From: Shimia sp. R9_2
Lineage (GTDB): Bacteria > Pseudomonadota > Alphaproteobacteria > Rhodobacterales > Rhodobacteraceae
Length of the DNA stretch: 64,000 nt
Direction: 5' to 3'
NCBI RefSeq assembly: GCF_017743735.1
Contig: NZ_JAGHRO010000001.1
Coordinates: 124,001 to 188,000, forward strand
Position 1 is the stretch's first letter, and every line of letters starts with the position of its first letter. Both the position numbers and the translations under genes were made by a program. The notes under the pieces were generated by a model. It made no database searches. It worked only from the letters and a program-made list of their open reading frames with translations, and was not told where the DNA came from. Positions 8,892 to 16,759 of this stretch are shown piece after piece.

Positions 8892-8916
8892 TAAGCAATG
8901 CTTATCTACAGATAAG
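8891..8916 (+). promoter_or_regulatory. Probable LysR operator upstream of fds
   Basis: ATAAGC-AAT-GCTTAT (8891-8905) overlaps CTTATCT-AC-AGATAAG (8901-8916), giving three alternating half-sites. The first contains a T-N11-A core, the usual LysR recognition pattern. It starts at the last base of the lysR gene and ends 64 bases before the fds start codon. Confidence 0.55.
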
Positions 8917-8980
8917 AAATGCCTGATTGATCATCAGCCTTTGTGATGTCACCCTATGTCGATCTGGTAGGGAGAGCACT

Positions 8981-10672
8981 ATGGTACCGCTGGACGATTC
9001 AAAAGGCGTTTGGAAAAAGAAGGGCACCGGCAAATCACGCCGTACGCCCAAAGGCCGTCAGGTGGATGATTCCGCCTTAAACGAAATACAGGCGCTGCTG
9101 GGCGACAGGCCACGCCGCCGCGATCTGCTGATCGAATTTCTGCATCTGATTCAGGATAGTTACGGACATCTGTCCGCAGCGCATATCCGTGCGTTGGGCG
9201 AAGAGATGCGTCTGGCGCAGTCAGAGATCTATGAGGTGGCGACATTCTATGCCCACTTCGATGTGGTGGCCGAGGATGAGACCCCGCCCCCTGCCCTGAC
9301 GATTCGCGTGTGTGATTCGCTGTCTTGCGAATTGGCCGGGGTCGAGCAGCTGCGCAAAGCGCTCGAAATCGGCATGGACCCGTCCGAAGTGCGCGTGCTG
9401 CGCGCGCCTTGCATGGGCCGCTGTGACACCGCGCCTGTGGTCGAAGTGGGCCACAACCACATTCTGCATGCCACCCATGAAAAGGTGAACGCCGCGATCC
9501 ATGCCGGGGAAACCCATCCGCAGATCGGCGACTACCAGGGGCTGGCGGAATATAAGGCTGACGGCGGCTATCAGACCCTGCGCGCCCTGCGTGAAAACGG
9601 CAATTGGGAAGAGGTGCAGGAGCAGATCAAAGAAGCTGGCCTGCGTGGTCTTGGTGGTGCGGGCTTCCCGTCCGGCACCAAATGGGGTTTTGTGCGCGCC
9701 AACCCCGGCCCCCGCTATCTGGCGGTGAACGGGGACGAAGGCGAGCCCGGCACCTTCAAGGACCGTCACCATCTGGAGCGCAACCCGCATATGTTCCTTG
9801 AGGGCATGCTGATTGCGGCCTGGGCTGTGGAAGCGGCGACCTGCTTTATCTACATGCGCGACGAGAACCCCGGTGTGATCAAGATCCTGAAAAAGGAGAT
9901 CGCGCATCTGGTGGAAGAAGGCATCGTGGCCGAAGACTACATCGACGTGCGTCGCGGCGCAGGTGCCTATATCTGCGGCGAAGAAAGCGCGATGATCGAA
10001 TCGATCGAAGGCAAGCGCGGCCTGCCCCGTCACCGCCCACCGTTTGTGGCGCAGGTCGGTATCTTCAACCAGCCGACCCTCGTGCACAATGTGGAGACCC
10101 TGTACTGGGTCGCGCGGATTGCCCGTTTTGGCCCACAGGTGCTGAATTCGGTCGAAAAGAACGGCCGCAAGGGGCTGCGCAACTATTCGGTTTCTGGCCG
10201 CGTGGCGGAACCGGGTGTGTATCTGCTGCCAGCGGGTTCCACCATTGATGACATCATCGAAGCGGCAGGCGGCATGGCAGAGGGCCATGTCTTCAAAGCT
10301 TATCAGCCCGGCGGCCCGTCCTCCGGTCTGCTGCCAGCATCCCTGAATGATGTGCCGCTGGATTTTGACACGCTGCAACCGCATGGCACCTTTATCGGTT
10401 CTGCTGCTGTGGTTGTGCTGTCTGATCAGGACAGCGCCAAAGATGCGGCTCTAAACATGCTCAAATTCTTTGAGGATGAGAGCTGTGGTCAATGTACCCC
10501 CTGCCGCACCGGCTGTGAAAAAGCGGTGAAGCTGATGCAGGCGGACAGCTGGGATCAGCCGCTTCTGGAAGACCTGTGTCAGGTGATGGGCGATGCCTCC
10601 ATCTGTGGTCTTGGGCAGGCGGCCCCCAACCCGATCCGCCTTGTGATGAAACACTTTGGGGAGGAGATCTGA
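8981..10672 (+). CDS. Formate dehydrogenase diaphorase subunit, FdsG-FdsB fusion
   Basis: A 563-residue fusion of a NuoE-like domain (about residues 20-180) and a NuoF-like domain (about 190-563) that passes electrons from the catalytic subunit to NAD. The first domain has the [2Fe-2S] ligands in RVCDSLSCELAG and APCMGRCDTAP. The second has the glycine-rich NAD(H) segment GLRGLGGAGFPSGTKWGF, the FMN segment NGDEGEPGTFKDRHHLERN and the [4Fe-4S] ligands in SCGQCTPCRTGC plus MGDASICGLG. The ATG at 8981 follows GGGAGAG. In Rhodobacter capsulatus and Cupriavidus these domains are separate FdsG and FdsB proteins. The same domains occur in complex I and NAD-linked hydrogenases, but the adjacent FdsA fixes the role. 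Confidence 0.9.
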   Translation: MVPLDDSKGVWKKKGTGKSRRTPKGRQVDDSALNEIQALLGDRPRRRDLLIEFLHLIQDSYGHLSAAHIRALGEEMRLAQSEIYEVATFYAHFDVVAEDETPPPALTIRVCDSLSCELAGVEQLRKALEIGMDPSEVRVLRAPCMGRCDTAPVVEVGHNHILHATHEKVNAAIHAGETHPQIGDYQGLAEYKADGGYQTLRALRENGNWEEVQEQIKEAGLRGLGGAGFPSGTKWGFVRANPGPRYLAVNGDEGEPGTFKDRHHLERNPHMFLEGMLIAAWAVEAATCFIYMRDENPGVIKILKKEIAHLVEEGIVAEDYIDVRRGAGAYICGEESAMIESIEGKRGLPRHRPPFVAQVGIFNQPTLVHNVETLYWVARIARFGPQVLNSVEKNGRKGLRNYSVSGRVAEPGVYLLPAGSTIDDIIEAAGGMAEGHVFKAYQPGGPSSGLLPASLNDVPLDFDTLQPHGTFIGSAAVVVLSDQDSAKDAALNMLKFFEDESCGQCTPCRTGCEKAVKLMQADSWDQPLLEDLCQVMGDASICGLGQAAPNPIRLVMKHFGEEI

Positions 10673-10673
10673 G

Positions 10674-10910
10674 ATGGCTGTTGTTTTGAAATTTTCGCCA
10701 TCCGCGAAAACGATCAGAAGTCTCCATCCCACCCAGGTAGTTTGCGAATATATGACTACCGAGAAGGATGGAAAAAAACTCCTCCAGCTCAACACTTATG
10801 GCAGTGACGAAAGGCAGATTCCCGGAAAACTAAGTCAAACACTGCAAATCGACAAAACGATAGCCCGCCAACTTATGGACATTCTTCGTGAGGAGTTCGG
10901 AGATGCTTGA
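10674..10910 (+). CDS. Small conserved-type protein inside the fds operon
   Basis: A 78-residue protein starting MAVVLKFSPSAKTIRSLHP, with a core QLNTYGSDERQIPGKLSQT and a C-terminal helix TIARQLMDILREEF. I recall this core from small uncharacterised proteins scattered across bacteria; that needs a search. It starts one base after the FdsGB stop and overlaps the FdsA start by eight bases (ATGCTTGA), so it is translated within the operon. It looks richer in A/T than its neighbours, and it regenerates a GAGGAG ribosome binding site for FdsA. No metal-binding Cys cluster, signal or membrane helix is present. It does not resemble FdsD or FdhD as I know them. Function unknown. Confidence 0.75.
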   Translation: MAVVLKFSPSAKTIRSLHPTQVVCEYMTTEKDGKKLLQLNTYGSDERQIPGKLSQTLQIDKTIARQLMDILREEFGDA

Positions 10911-13689
10911 CGCCAGCCAAACCAACACCGTTACCTTCTCTCTGAACGGCAAAGATGTGACCGTGCCGGAAGGCACAACGATCTGGGAAGCCGCCAATGG
11001 CGATGGCTTTGTGATCCCGCATCTGTGCCACAAACCGGCCAAAGGCTATCGTCCGGACGGCAACTGCCGCGCCTGTGTGGTGGAAGTGGAAGGTGAGCGC
11101 ACGCTTGTGGCCTCCTGTATCCGCCCCGCCAGCGACGGCATGGTGGTCCACACCGAAAGCACCCGCGCCAAGAAGGCCCGCGAGATGGTGATCGAGCTTC
11201 TGGCTGCGGATCAGCCGGAGGTGAAGCACGACGCCAGCAGCCACTTTGGTGCAATGGCAGCACAAGTCGGGGTGGAACAGTCTCGATTCCCGGCCAAAGC
11301 GCCTGAGGCGGTGCCGCTGCTGGATGCCTCCCACGTGGCGATGAGCGTCAATCTGGATGCCTGCATCCACTGCAACCTCTGTGTGCGGGCCTGCCGCGAG
11401 GTTCAGGTGAATGACGTGATTGGCATGAGCGGGCGCGGCGCGTCTTCTCAGATCGTGTTTGACCAGAACGACCCGATGGGCGGCTCAAGCTGTGTGGCCT
11501 GTGGCGAATGCGTTCAGGCCTGCCCGACCGGCGCCCTGATGCCAGCCACCATGCTGGATGAGACCGGCGCGGGTGACAGCGCGGATTACGACCGCGAAGT
11601 CGAAAGCGTCTGCCCCTATTGCGGTGTTGGCTGCCAGATCAAGTTCAAGGTCAAAGACGACAAGATCAAATATGTCGAAGGCATTGATGGTCCGGCCAAT
11701 GAAAACCGGCTCTGCGTCAAAGGGCGCTTCGGGTTTGACTATATCGAGCACCCCCACCGCCTGACCAAGCCGCTGATCCGTCGCGAAGACGCACCAGCCA
11801 AAGGTCTGAACGTGGATCCGGGCAATCTGATGACCCATTTCCGCGAAGCAAGCTGGGAAGAGGCGCTGGATGCGGCGGCCGGTGGGCTGTCAAAGCTGCG
11901 CGCAGAAAAAGGCACGAATGTTGCCGGATTCGGCTCTGCCAAATGCTCCAACGAAGAAGCCTACCTGTTCCAGAAACTGATCCGTCAGGGCTTTGGCCAC
12001 AACAACGTGGACCACTGCACCCGCCTGTGTCACGCCTCCTCTGTGGCGGCGCTTCTGGAGAACGTCGGCTCCGGCGCGGTGACGGCCACTTTCAACGAGA
12101 TCGAAAACGCGGATGTGGCGATCACCATCGGCTGTAACCCGATCGAAAACCACCCGGTTGCGGCGACCTACTTCAAGCAGTTCACCAAACGCGGTGGCAA
12201 GCTGATCGTCTGTGACCCGCGCGGCGTGGGGCTGGGGCGCTATGCCTCCCACAAGCTGCAGTTCAAGCCGGGCGCGGATGTCTCCATGCTGAACGCGATC
12301 ATGCATGTGATCGTGGAAGAAGAGCTTTATGATGAAGCCTATATCTCGCAGTTCACCGAGAACTGGGAAGAGATGAAAGCCCATCTGAAGGACTTCAGCC
12401 CGGAAGCGATGGAGCCGATCTGCGGCATCGATCCTGAGCTGCTGCGCGATGCGGCACGCACCTTTGCCAACGGCAAGGCCGGCATGATCTTCTGGGGTAT
12501 GGGCGTCAGCCAGCACATCCACGGCACCGACAATGCCCGCTGCCTGATCAGCCTTGCGCTGATGACCGGCAATGTGGGCAAGCCGGGCGCCGGCCTGCAC
12601 CCGCTGCGTGGTCAAAACAACGTGCAGGGCGCCTCTGATGCGGGCCTGATCCCGATGTTCCTGCCCGACTATCAGTCGGTCATGGACGACGGTGTGCGTT
12701 CCGCCTTCACCAAGGTCTGGGAAAGTGAAGACTTCTCCAACCAGAAGGGTCTGACCGTGGTGGAAATCATGGATGCAATCCATGAAGGCGACATCAAGGG
12801 CATGTATATCCTCGGGGAAAACCCGGCGATGTCTGACCCGGATGTGGATCACGCCCGTGCCGCTCTGGCCAAGCTTGACCATCTGGTGGTGCAGGACATC
12901 TTCCTGACCGAGACCGCCAACTATGCCGATGTGATCCTGCCAAGCTCTGCCTGGTATGAGAAATCCGGCACGGTGACCAACACCAACCGTCAGGTCCAGA
13001 TGGGCCGCCCTGTCACCCCGCCTCCGGGCGAAGCCAAGGAAGACTGGTGGATTGAGGTCGAGCTGGCCAAACGTCTGGGTCTGGACTGGTCTTACACGCA
13101 CCCCAAAGAGGTGTTTGCCGAGATGAAGCTCAACATGGGCAGCCTCGACAACATCACCTGGGAGCGTCTGGAAGGCCAAGCGGTGACCTATCCGTCGCTG
13201 AGCCCGGAAGATCCCGGTCAGGCGATTGTGTTTGGCGATGGCTTCCCGCGGGAAAGCAAGCGTGCGCGCTTCACACCGGCGTCGGTGATTGCACCGGATG
13301 ACACCCAGAGCGATGAGTATCCGATGGTGCTGATCACAGGGCGTCAGCTGGAGCACTGGCACACCGGGTCGATGACCCGCCGCGCCACCACGCTGGATGC
13401 GCTGGAGCCAGAGGCGAACTGTTCGCTGCACCCCTCCACCCTGCGCAAGCTGGGCGTGGAGCCGGGTGAGTACCTCACGCTGTCCACCCGTCGCGGTTCT
13501 GTCACCGTGATGGCGCGGGCCGACCGTGCCGTGGCGCCGGACAACGTGTTCCTGCCCTTTGCTTATGTGGAAGCGGCGGCCAACATCCTGACCAACGCGG
13601 CGCTGGACCCTTACGGGAAAATCCCGGAGTTCAAATTCTCCGCCGTGAAAGTCGAGAAAGCTGAAACGCCGACCATCGCGGCAGAGTAA
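10903..13689 (+). CDS. fdsA: NAD-dependent formate dehydrogenase, catalytic alpha subunit
   Basis: A 928-residue molybdopterin enzyme that oxidises formate to CO2. Domain order: an N-terminal NuoG-like [2Fe-2S] ferredoxin domain (PHLCHKPAKGYRPDGNCRAC), a two-cluster ferredoxin segment (CIHCNLCVRAC and CVACGECVQACPTGAL), the FdhF-type [4Fe-4S] motif CPYCGVGC, then the bis-MGD core. HCTRLCHASSVA carries the expected metal-ligand Cys in place of selenocysteine, and LITGRQLEHWHTGSMTRR belongs to the C-terminal cofactor-binding domain. The ATG at 10903 overlaps the stop of the small upstream gene. With the FdsGB fusion it forms a cytosolic formate:NAD oxidoreductase. fdsC/fdhD and fdsD do not follow. 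Confidence 0.95.
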   Translation: MLDASQTNTVTFSLNGKDVTVPEGTTIWEAANGDGFVIPHLCHKPAKGYRPDGNCRACVVEVEGERTLVASCIRPASDGMVVHTESTRAKKAREMVIELLAADQPEVKHDASSHFGAMAAQVGVEQSRFPAKAPEAVPLLDASHVAMSVNLDACIHCNLCVRACREVQVNDVIGMSGRGASSQIVFDQNDPMGGSSCVACGECVQACPTGALMPATMLDETGAGDSADYDREVESVCPYCGVGCQIKFKVKDDKIKYVEGIDGPANENRLCVKGRFGFDYIEHPHRLTKPLIRREDAPAKGLNVDPGNLMTHFREASWEEALDAAAGGLSKLRAEKGTNVAGFGSAKCSNEEAYLFQKLIRQGFGHNNVDHCTRLCHASSVAALLENVGSGAVTATFNEIENADVAITIGCNPIENHPVAATYFKQFTKRGGKLIVCDPRGVGLGRYASHKLQFKPGADVSMLNAIMHVIVEEELYDEAYISQFTENWEEMKAHLKDFSPEAMEPICGIDPELLRDAARTFANGKAGMIFWGMGVSQHIHGTDNARCLISLALMTGNVGKPGAGLHPLRGQNNVQGASDAGLIPMFLPDYQSVMDDGVRSAFTKVWESEDFSNQKGLTVVEIMDAIHEGDIKGMYILGENPAMSDPDVDHARAALAKLDHLVVQDIFLTETANYADVILPSSAWYEKSGTVTNTNRQVQMGRPVTPPPGEAKEDWWIEVELAKRLGLDWSYTHPKEVFAEMKLNMGSLDNITWERLEGQAVTYPSLSPEDPGQAIVFGDGFPRESKRARFTPASVIAPDDTQSDEYPMVLITGRQLEHWHTGSMTRRATTLDALEPEANCSLHPSTLRKLGVEPGEYLTLSTRRGSVTVMARADRAVAPDNVFLPFAYVEAAANILTNAALDPYGKIPEFKFSAVKVEKAETPTIAAE

Positions 13690-13697
13690 GAGTTAGG

Positions 13698-13725
13698 GCA
13701 TCGCCCGTTCGCGGGTGGGCGATGC
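13698..13725 (+). terminator. Hairpin after fdsA, probable terminator
   Basis: GCATCGCCC (13698-13706) pairs perfectly with GGGCGATGC (13717-13725). The following TCCCTTCT is only weakly T-rich. Confidence 0.55.
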
Positions 13726-13820
13726 TCCCTTCTGTTCAGCGCGCTTTATGTATCCGCGCTCTGAACCCTTAAAGCGTCGTCCTTAAAATCTGAAAAGCTT
13801 GGTCTCCGCCAAAACGCAGG

Positions 13821-13903
13821 CGGCGAAGCCGACCAGCCCCCGACCCTCCCCACGGGAGGGGGCTTCACCCCCACCCAGGGTCGGGGGCCGGTCTATGTGA
13901 CCC
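13821..13903 (+). repeat. Structured intergenic repeat, family B, copy 1
   Basis: Starts CGGCGAAGCCGACCAGCCCC. The outer arms CCCCCGACCCT and AGGGTCGGGGG close over an inner hairpin with CTCCCCACGGGAG. It is nearly identical to copy 2 at 35699-35778 over about 80 bases, and related to a diverged copy at 27493-27545. Confidence 0.75.
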
Positions 13904-14047
13904 GTTCCAGTCGTTGCAGATCTGTGGGACGTTGACCTAGAATGTGTCTCTAACATTGCAAAATCGCCCGCCCATAGGGGCGGATGGGCGATGCCCGGCG
14001 GCGCGCTGCGCCTTTGCTCCGGGCCAAAGCCAGTTCAGTCACAAGGC

Positions 14048-14662
14048 TCAGTCAGAGGGCATGGTGGCCAGCATGCTCTCGCGCTTGGCAAATTCCGCAT
14101 ACCAGCCCGCAAGCCCGTCACGGCCCTGCCGCCAGTTGCGGTCCCCATGGCGGAAATCAAGATAGCCCAGCGCACAGCCCACAGCGATCTGCCCCATATC
14201 CAGCGGGCCAAAGAGATGGCTCATCCAGCGTTCATTGATCGCGTCCAGCGCGCCGGTGACCTTGCCCCATTGCGCCTCAATCCAAGCCTCGGAAACGATC
14301 TCCTCCGGCCGCACGCGGCGCTCATAGACCGCCAGCACCGCCGCATCCAGAATGCCATCTGCCGTGGCCTCCAGTGTGAGCACATCCCAAAGGCGCTCTT
14401 CCGGGTAGAGATCCGCTCCCGCGCGCGCCACCAAGTAGCGGCAAATCACGCGGCTGTCGTAGATCGCAGGCCCATCGGGGCGCACCAATGCGGGGATCTT
14501 GCCCAGCGGGTTGGCCGCAGCGGCCTCATCTGCGGTGGCCACAGGCGTGGTTTTGACCCGCACCAGCTCCACATCATCGGTTTGCCCGGTCTCCGCCAGG
14601 GTGACATTCACCTTGCGCACAAAGGGAGAGGCCGGGGAATGGATCAGTTGCAACTTGGACAT
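14048..14662 (-). CDS. Glutathione S-transferase family protein
   Basis: A 204-residue protein with an N-terminal thioredoxin-like glutathione-binding domain (LIHSPASPFVRKVNVTLAET, then NPLGKIPAL with the cis-Pro, and YDSRVICRYL with the glutathione-contacting Ser) and a C-terminal helical domain. The SPASPFVRK start resembles bacterial GSTs that use Ser or Cys rather than Tyr. It begins 3 bases after the stop of the FMN-binding PaiB-like gene, so the two are co-transcribed. Electrophilic substrate unknown. Confidence 0.85.
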   Translation of the reverse strand: MSKLQLIHSPASPFVRKVNVTLAETGQTDDVELVRVKTTPVATADEAAAANPLGKIPALVRPDGPAIYDSRVICRYLVARAGADLYPEERLWDVLTLEATADGILDAAVLAVYERRVRPEEIVSEAWIEAQWGKVTGALDAINERWMSHLFGPLDMGQIAVGCALGYLDFRHGDRNWRQGRDGLAGWYAEFAKRESMLATMPSD

Positions 14663-14665
14663 CTC

Positions 14666-15304
14666 TTACTCCATATCAGGGTCTGCAAAGGGAGATTGCA
14701 TCAGGGCGGCAAGCTCCCGTGTTTCACTACCAAACCCATGTGCGGCCATCTGCGCGGCGGCGGCGTGGCGCACATCTGTGGGTTTGTTCTGGCCCAGCTT
14801 CCAGGTGCCCTGCACATCCTCGATATGCAGCCGGAAAGGCAGGATCATGCGCAGCATGCGCGTGAAGGCATCTGCGTCCATCTTGTCCCGGGTCCAAAGC
14901 GGTTTTGGCGCCAGATGGGCCTCAAATTGCGCGGACAGGCGATCGAGCAGATCGGGCAGCGCCTCGCTCGCAAGTGGCTCCAGCCGGCCGGTGAGATGCA
15001 CCGCCACATAATTCCATGTGGGCACCTGATCCGCCACGCCGTACCAGTCAGGTGAGACATAGCTGTCAGGGCCGGTCACGGCGAGGCGTGCAGGCACCGC
15101 AGACTTGGCTGCGCGCACCATGGGATTTGAGCGCACAAGGTGCAGATCAGCGTAGTCGCCCGCCTCGGAAATCAGAAACGGCACATGGGACAGCAGCGGT
15201 GCGTCCTCCGCTCCTGAGAGCGCCAGTGTGCCAAAGCCACGCTCGCGCGCAAAGGCGAGGTTTTTCTCGGTTGCCGTGCCGCGAAAGGCTGGGTTGGGGT
15301 GCAT
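14666..15304 (-). CDS. FMN-binding negative regulator, PaiB family
   Basis: A 212-residue member of the PaiB-like split-barrel flavin-binding family (PF04299). It begins MHPNPAFRGTATEKNLAFAR, and the family blocks SHVPFLI, HLVRSNPM and VPTWNYVAVHL are present. In Bacillus, PaiB is linked to negative control of degradative enzymes and sporulation; many homologues probably just bind flavin. I chose the ATG at 15304 because residues upstream of it in the open frame are not family-like. It is divergent from an FMN riboswitch and ribH, a suggestive flavin neighbourhood, and is followed by a GST gene. Confidence 0.85.
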   Translation of the reverse strand: MHPNPAFRGTATEKNLAFARERGFGTLALSGAEDAPLLSHVPFLISEAGDYADLHLVRSNPMVRAAKSAVPARLAVTGPDSYVSPDWYGVADQVPTWNYVAVHLTGRLEPLASEALPDLLDRLSAQFEAHLAPKPLWTRDKMDADAFTRMLRMILPFRLHIEDVQGTWKLGQNKPTDVRHAAAAQMAAHGFGSETRELAALMQSPFADPDME

Positions 15305-15370
15305 AAAAACCTCACGTCGTTCGTTGTGCGCGATGTTGCAAAGCTGACCCCATGTTGGCAAGGTGCCATC

Positions 15371-15575
15371 GTTCTCAGGGCGGGGTGAAATTCCCCACCG
15401 GCGGTATGCGGGCACGACCCGTAAGCCCGCGAGCGGCGTCTTTGTTTGGATACATCCACATCCCCAAAAGTGGGAACCGGTTTTGGGATAAGATGTGGAG
15501 CCAGAAAAGGCGTGTCAGCAGATCTGGTGAGAGGCCAGAGCCGACGGTTAAAGTCCGGATGAAAGAGAACGTGCG
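15371..15575 (+). ncRNA. FMN riboswitch (RFN element) upstream of ribH
   Basis: All conserved RFN blocks are visible: TCAGGGCGGGGTGAAATTCC (15375-15394), ACCGGCGGTATGCGGGC, AGCCCGCGAGC (15424-15434), CAGATCTGGTGAG (15519-15531), CCAGAGCCGACGGTTAAAGT (15535-15554) and CCGGATGAAAGAGAACGTGC. It senses FMN and controls the downstream ribH. The variable stem between AGCCCGCGAGC and CAGATCTGG is enlarged by an inserted palindrome (15455-15499). ribH starts 77 bases downstream. Confidence 0.95.
15455..15499 (+). repeat. Palindromic element inserted in the RFN variable stem
   Basis: TCCACAT (15455-15461) pairs with ATGTGGA (15493-15499), and CCCAAAA (15463-15469) pairs with TTTTGGG (15481-15487), around a GTGGGAACCGG loop. 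The core AAAAGTGGGAACCGGTTTT matches, from memory, a palindromic repeat abundant in Rhizobiales genomes. Confidence 0.65.
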
Positions 15576-15652
15576 ATGGGTGTGGCCGTGGGGCTGCGCC
15601 TTATGCGTACGTAATCGCCTTGGGTGACGTGTCTGAACCAAAGGAGATTACG

Positions 15653-16093
15653 ATGACACACACCCGATTTGCCTTCATCAAGGCACAATGGCATGCCGAT
15701 ATCGTCGATCAGGCGCTCAAAGGGTTTTGCGAGCTGATCCCGGACGCCCAAGTGGATGTTTTTGACGTGCCCGGCGCGTTTGAAATGCCCCTGCTGGCGC
15801 GCGATCTGGCCGAAAGCGGCCAATATGGCGCAGTGGCCGCCGCCGCGCTGGTGGTGGATGGCGGGATCTACCGCCATGATTTTGTGGCCCAAGCCGTGGT
15901 GGATGGCTTGATGCGCGCCGGATTGGACAGCGGCGTGCCCGTGCTGTCTGTCTCGCTCACGCCGCATCATTTCCAGGAAACCGAGCACCATATGGCAATC
16001 TACAAAGCACATTTTGTGGAAAAAGGCCGCGAGGCCGCCCGCGCAGCGCTTGGCATTCTGAAAACCCGCGAGTCGCTTCAGAAAGCCGCCTAA
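15653..16093 (+). CDS. ribH: 6,7-dimethyl-8-ribityllumazine synthase, RibH2 type
   Basis: A 146-residue lumazine synthase, the penultimate enzyme of riboflavin synthesis, which condenses the butanone phosphate with the ribitylamino-uracil. It starts MTHTRFAFIKAQWHADIVDQ at the ATG at 15653 behind AAAGGAG. The catalytic His and adjacent residues are in GGIYRHDFVAQAV. The N-terminal QWHADIVDQ and short length resemble the decameric type II enzymes of alphaproteobacteria. It stands alone under an FMN riboswitch, so it is probably the flavin-responsive copy; another ribH may lie in the main rib operon outside this window. Its stop overlaps the convergent GST gene by 4 bases. Confidence 0.93.
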   Translation: MTHTRFAFIKAQWHADIVDQALKGFCELIPDAQVDVFDVPGAFEMPLLARDLAESGQYGAVAAAALVVDGGIYRHDFVAQAVVDGLMRAGLDSGVPVLSVSLTPHHFQETEHHMAIYKAHFVEKGREAARAALGILKTRESLQKAA

Positions 16094-16737
16094 GGTTTTT
16101 CAATGTGCCCGCAGAACACTGTGGGCGCATCCCCCGCCTGCCAGACCGGCAGCTTGGGCATGATACTTGCAAAAGCATCAGACTCCAGAAACCGCGCCAG
16201 CCAATTGGCAAGGTTGGGCTCTGCCTCCGCATCAAAACGGGTTTTGTCGATAAAGGCGAACTGGCGCACAAAGGGCAGGATCGCCATATCCGCCAAGCTC
16301 GGCTTGTCTCCAAAGAGCCAGCCGTCGCTCAGTTGATCTTCCAAGCTGTTCAGAAACCGCATGGCTGCGGCGCGACTCTCCTCGGGATCGGCGTCCGCGT
16401 AGCGCGTGTGATATTTCGTACGGTCCAGCGCGCGCTTAAACGGGCCATCCGCCTCCTCAATCAGCGCAAAACCGGCCTCCGGCATGACAAGCCAGCCCTG
16501 CGGATCATTCTGGCGCAGCGCCCAGAGCATCACATCGAGACTTTCATCAATCACCTCTGCGCCGTCTTTCAGGCACGGCACAGTGCCGCTGGGCGAGGTT
16601 TCAAGAAAGGCCTGCGCTTTGTCGCGCAACAGGATTTCCCGCAGCTCCACAGACACACCCGAGACCGCCACCGCCAGCCGCGCCCGCATGGCGTAAGGGC
16701 AGCGCCGGAAAGAATAGAGAATCGGGGCCTCTGTCAT
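16090..16737 (-). CDS. Glutathione S-transferase family protein, Cys type
   Basis: A 215-residue GST-fold protein with an unusual glutaredoxin-like active site, SFRRCPYAMRARLA (residues 9-22), in which Cys13 takes the catalytic place, followed by SPSGTVPCL and the ES motif in VIDESLDVMLWAL. The C-terminal domain has the family helix FGDKPSLADMAILPFVRQF. Cys-type GSTs usually act as glutathione-dependent reductases rather than conjugating enzymes. It runs convergently into ribH with a 4-base overlap. Confidence 0.85.
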   Translation of the reverse strand: MTEAPILYSFRRCPYAMRARLAVAVSGVSVELREILLRDKAQAFLETSPSGTVPCLKDGAEVIDESLDVMLWALRQNDPQGWLVMPEAGFALIEEADGPFKRALDRTKYHTRYADADPEESRAAAMRFLNSLEDQLSDGWLFGDKPSLADMAILPFVRQFAFIDKTRFDAEAEPNLANWLARFLESDAFASIMPKLPVWQAGDAPTVFCGHIEKP

Positions 16738-16759
16738 GGTCTCACGTTTCCTCTTGCCT

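Larger units (their letters stand above)
13690..14047. other. Convergent intergenic region between fdsA and GST
   Basis: This 358-base spacer holds the fdsA hairpin and copy 1 of repeat family B. No gene was found in it. Confidence 0.6.

Noticed and set aside
11890-13431. Minus-strand open frame of 513 codons over fdsA
   Set aside because: Antisense shadow of a clear molybdopterin enzyme; composition biased to His, Arg and Gly with no motifs.
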